Shown: in pieces, positions 61,891-64,000 of the stretch
Numbering within the stretch: the first letter of the stretch is position 1
Layout: each line of letters opens with the position of its first letter
Origin: Serilophus lunatus
Lineage: Eukaryota; Chordata; Aves; Passeriformes; Eurylaimidae
Assembly (NCBI GenBank): GCA_013399895.1
Contig: VXBA01001192.1
Location: 879,277 to 943,276, forward strand
Direction: 5' to 3'
DNA length: 64,000 bases
Position numbers and translations under genes: made by a program
The notes under the pieces: model-generated
Told to the model about the DNA's origin: nothing
Databases searched by the model: none
Seen by the model: the letters and a program-made list of their open reading frames with translations, nothing else

Positions 61891-61897
61891 TTTTATA
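61891..61897 (-). promoter_or_regulatory. TATA box of the outer LTR
   Basis: TTTTATA on the plus strand, i.e. TATAAAA on the minus strand, about 130 bp upstream (minus sense) of the AATAAA. Confidence 0.5.
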
Positions 61898-62133
61898 TCT
61901 GAGCTGACATCACACGGTATGGAATATCCCTTTGGTCAGTTTGGGTCAGCTAGCCTGGTTGTGTCCCCCAGCAGCTTGCCCTTGACTGGAGAAGGAATGT
62001 TTGCAGTCCCGATGTTGTGCTCAGCAGTAGCCAAAACACTGGTGTGTTATCAACAACTTTCTAGTTACCAACACCAAGCATAGCACTGTGGGGGCTGCTA
62101 TGAGAAAATGAACTCCATCTCAGACCTGATACA

Positions 62134-62272
62134 AATGGATTCTGCCATTGTGAAAGGGTATCAAGCTCCATTTCCTTTAAAAAGCATGTATTTCTCATGT
62201 TTCATTGAACACAGTCCAGCCCACAATTTTATCTCTTCTAGCTCTTTATTTCAGTACCATTTCCTATTATGA

Positions 62273-62305
<33 letters not shown>

Positions 62306-62833
62306 CATAATAAATAAAATTGTGGACCCATATGCAAATACAACAGAGGAGAATGAAAATAGCCAGCTGCTTTGTCTGATTGTACTCTGTTAGAGAAGAT
62401 AGCAAGTCTGTCAGCAGCCTGGCACTGGTTGATGAAGTTGATCTTGATAATATTTGAGTATACCCTTACAATAGTGGGTCTCTGTGAATCTCAGCACACC
62501 TGTGGATAAGTAAAAGCACATTGCAGTGTGTAGCAGTGACCCATGTTTGCAAGAGCTACTGCTGCTCGCAGACTGCCTGTTGTTGATAATGCATAAAGTA
62601 AACTTTGTAACAAAAACATTGTAACTAGTGATAAGTAAGCCTTCCGGTTACTTTTTATGGTCCTCCAATCCTAGCAGTGGAAAACAACTTTCAGTTCTAT
62701 GAGAAAAGAACACTTTGCCTTCTGTAATAATATAATGCCAAATGCTACAGCAATAAGGTGGCCATTTGGGGACATTTTGTCTAGCAACCCAGTGTGTCGT
62801 TCTTATCCTTACTGCGACAGTACTCTATTTTTT
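62134..62833. other. Unique sequence with an A29 run
   Basis: No gene is recognised. An uninterrupted A29 lies at 62275-62303, directly after GAAT so that an AATAAA merges into it. Upstream sequence (62140-62270) is not recognisable as a retrocopy. Confidence 0.5.
62275..62303. repeat. A29 homopolymer
   Basis: Twenty-nine adenines. Could be a retroposition tail or simple slippage. No flanking duplication was seen. Confidence 0.95.
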
Positions 62834-64000
62834 TGCAGTGAAGGAGGAAGATGTTAGAGACCTACTGTCTCACCTAGACCCTCGTAAGTCCATGGGACCT
62901 GATGGGCTTCATCCTAGGGTGCTGAGAGAGCTGGCAGACTTGCTTGCTAAGCCTCTTTTGATCATCTTTCAACAGTCTTGGCTTACTGGAGAGGTTCCAG
63001 ATGATTGGAAATTGGCTGATGTGGCACCTATCTATAAAGAACGGCAAGAAGGAGGATCCAGGGAATTATAGACCTGTCAGCCTGATCTTGGTACCAGAAA
63101 AAATTATGGAGCAAATCATTTTAAGGGATATTATGCTGCATCTACAGGATAATAAGGAGATCAGACCTAGTCAGCATGGATTCAGGAGGGGAAGATCCTG
63201 CTTAGCCATTCTAGTCTTCTTTTATGATCAGGTAACTCATCTGATCGATGAGGGGAAACCTGTGGATGTAGTGTACTGAGATTTTAGCAAAGCCTTTGAT
63301 ACTGTCTCCCATAGTAAACTCCTGGTGAAACTGGTGGATTGTGGCTTGGACAGGTTTACTCTGTCCTGGTTAAGAATTGGCTGGATGGCTGAGCTCAGAG
63401 GGTGGTGGTGAATGGTGTCACGTCCAGTTGGAGGCCGGTCACCAGTGGGGTCCCCCAGGGTTCAGTGTTGGGGCCAGTTTTGTTCAACATCTTTACTGAT
63501 NNNNNNNNNNNNNNNNNNNNNNNNNNNNNNNNNNNNNNNNNNNNNNNNNNNNNNNNNNNNNNNNNNNNNNNNNNNNNNNNNNNNNNNNNNNNNNNNNNNN
63601 NNNNNNNNNNNNNNNNNNNNNNNNNNNNNNNNNNNNNNNNNNNNNNNNNNNNNNNNNNNNNNNNNNNNNNNNNNNNNNNNNNNNNNNNNNNNNNNNNNNN
63701 NNNNNNNNNNNNNNNNNNNNNNNNNNNNNNNNNNNNNNNNNNNNNNNNNNNNNNNNNNNNNNNNNNNNNNNNNNNNNNNNNNNNNNNNNNNNNNNNNNNN
63801 NNNNNNNNNNNNNNNNNNNNNNNNNNNNNNNNNNNNNNNNNNNNNNNNNNNNGGTTGTTCAGCCTATGGAAAAGGAGGCTCAGGGGTGACCTTATTGCTG
63901 TCTATAACTACCTGAAAGGAGGCTGTAGTCAAGTGGGGGTCAGTCTCTTCTCTCAGGCTCCCAGTGACAGGATGAGAGGATACAGTCTTAGGCTACGTCA
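62834..64000 (+). mobile_element. CR1 LINE fragment with reverse transcriptase, dead, running off the window
   Basis: This is the largest CR1 piece here. ORF2 starts within the pre-RT region: RKSMGPDGLHPRVLRELADLL (62884-62946), then DDWKLADVAPIYK (62999-63037). A one-base loss near 63040-63045 shifts the frame, which continues EDPGNYRPVSLI, then SQHGFRRGRSCL and, after an in-frame TGA at about 63278-63280, DFSKAFDTVSH (63281-63313). The 'TSGVPQGSVLGP' box lies near 63439-63475. Bases 63501-63852 are N and cover the place where the FADD catalytic box should be. After the gap comes the ORF2 C-terminal region (RRLRGDLIAVYNYLKGGC). Frameshift and stops show it is inactive. Confidence 0.95.
63501..63852. 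other. Assembly gap (352 N) inside CR1
   Basis: The gap lies between the palm-domain 'NIFTD' coding region and the ORF2 C-terminal region. In intact CR1 this interval is roughly 190-200 codons, clearly more than 352 bp, so either the gap size is arbitrary or the copy has an internal deletion. Confidence 0.98.

Larger units (their letters stand above)
60473..62133 (-). mobile_element. Outer ERVL-type solo LTR, minus orientation, split by a younger LTR
   Basis: The left part (60473-60528) reads TGTAGTGTATTGACC, then GGACACCAGGTGCCCAC and AAGCCACTCTATCACAT. The right part (61631-62133) resumes with CATTCCCAGCTGGAAAGAGG and continues through GTTTATTCTC, CCCTCAGCTTTTATATCTG, GTATGGAATATCCCTTTGG and GAACTCCATCTCAG to ...GATACA. 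Joined, without the inserted LTR and one target copy, it is about 554 bp, a plausible LTR length. On the minus strand it has TATAAAA (61897-61891) and AATAAA (61762-61757) in the right order. Candidate flanks CCTGG and AATGG match at only 3 of 5 bases, so the outer ends are less sure than the inner ones. Confidence 0.82.

Noticed and set aside
63412..63915. 167-codon plus frame
   Set aside because: It is mostly N. The real sequence at its ends is CR1 ORF2 in a shifted frame.
1..64000. CRISPR arrays, operons, riboswitches, prophage or other prokaryotic systems
   Set aside because: No regularly spaced repeats, no ribosome-binding sites before long frames and no dense coding. The repeat content is avian nuclear.

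Overview
This window looks like an AT-rich gene desert or a very long intron from a bird nuclear genome, probably a songbird. The bird call rests on many fragments of the avian LINE CR1 (chicken repeat 1) and on solo LTRs of avian ERVL type and related families. I see no operon structure, no bacterial features, no rRNA or tRNA gene, no CRISPR array and no convincing protein-coding gene. Nearly all open frames of 60-130 codons are what AT-rich DNA gives by chance, and the longest (up to 383 codons) are artefacts of a GC-rich LTR.

Layout. 1-11.3 kb: unique AT-rich DNA with no recognisable mobile element and one weak candidate exon on the minus strand (2519-2662). 11.3-12.0 kb: two old CR1 pieces in opposite orientations. 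12-19.25 kb: unique DNA. 19.25-20.11 kb: a solo LTR (minus) broken by an assembly gap. 20.1-34.4 kb: mostly unique, with CR1 3' ends at 26.5 kb (minus) and 30.4 kb (plus) and a second candidate exon at 31.45-31.87 kb (minus). 34.4-36.0 kb: a decayed CR1 reverse-transcriptase fragment plus a short CR1 3' end. 36-47 kb: unique, with blocks that resemble conserved non-coding elements, an 18-bp perfect palindrome and a short CR1 tail.

47-64 kb is the repeat-rich part. A 1.5-kb CpG-rich solo LTR (47480-48996) is followed by a CR1 fragment (49.9-50.6 kb), a probable retroviral LTR (53.3-53.7 kb), a CR1 fragment (58.25-58.8 kb), an ERVL-type LTR (59.1-59.7 kb) and a CR1 3' end (60.07 kb). Next comes a nested pair: an ERVL-type LTR (60473-62133) interrupted by a younger LTR (60529-61630) with a perfect 5-bp target duplication. 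Last is a large CR1 fragment running off the right edge and holding a second assembly gap.

No genes work together here. The readable biology is the history of retroelement insertion, possible LTR promoter and poly(A) signals on the minus strand, and possible regulatory non-coding DNA. I found no evidence for a new multi-gene system. The best leads are the nested LTRs with their CpG-rich U3, two splice-flanked open frames, a CpG-bearing segment ending in A26, and a palindrome beside a direct repeat.
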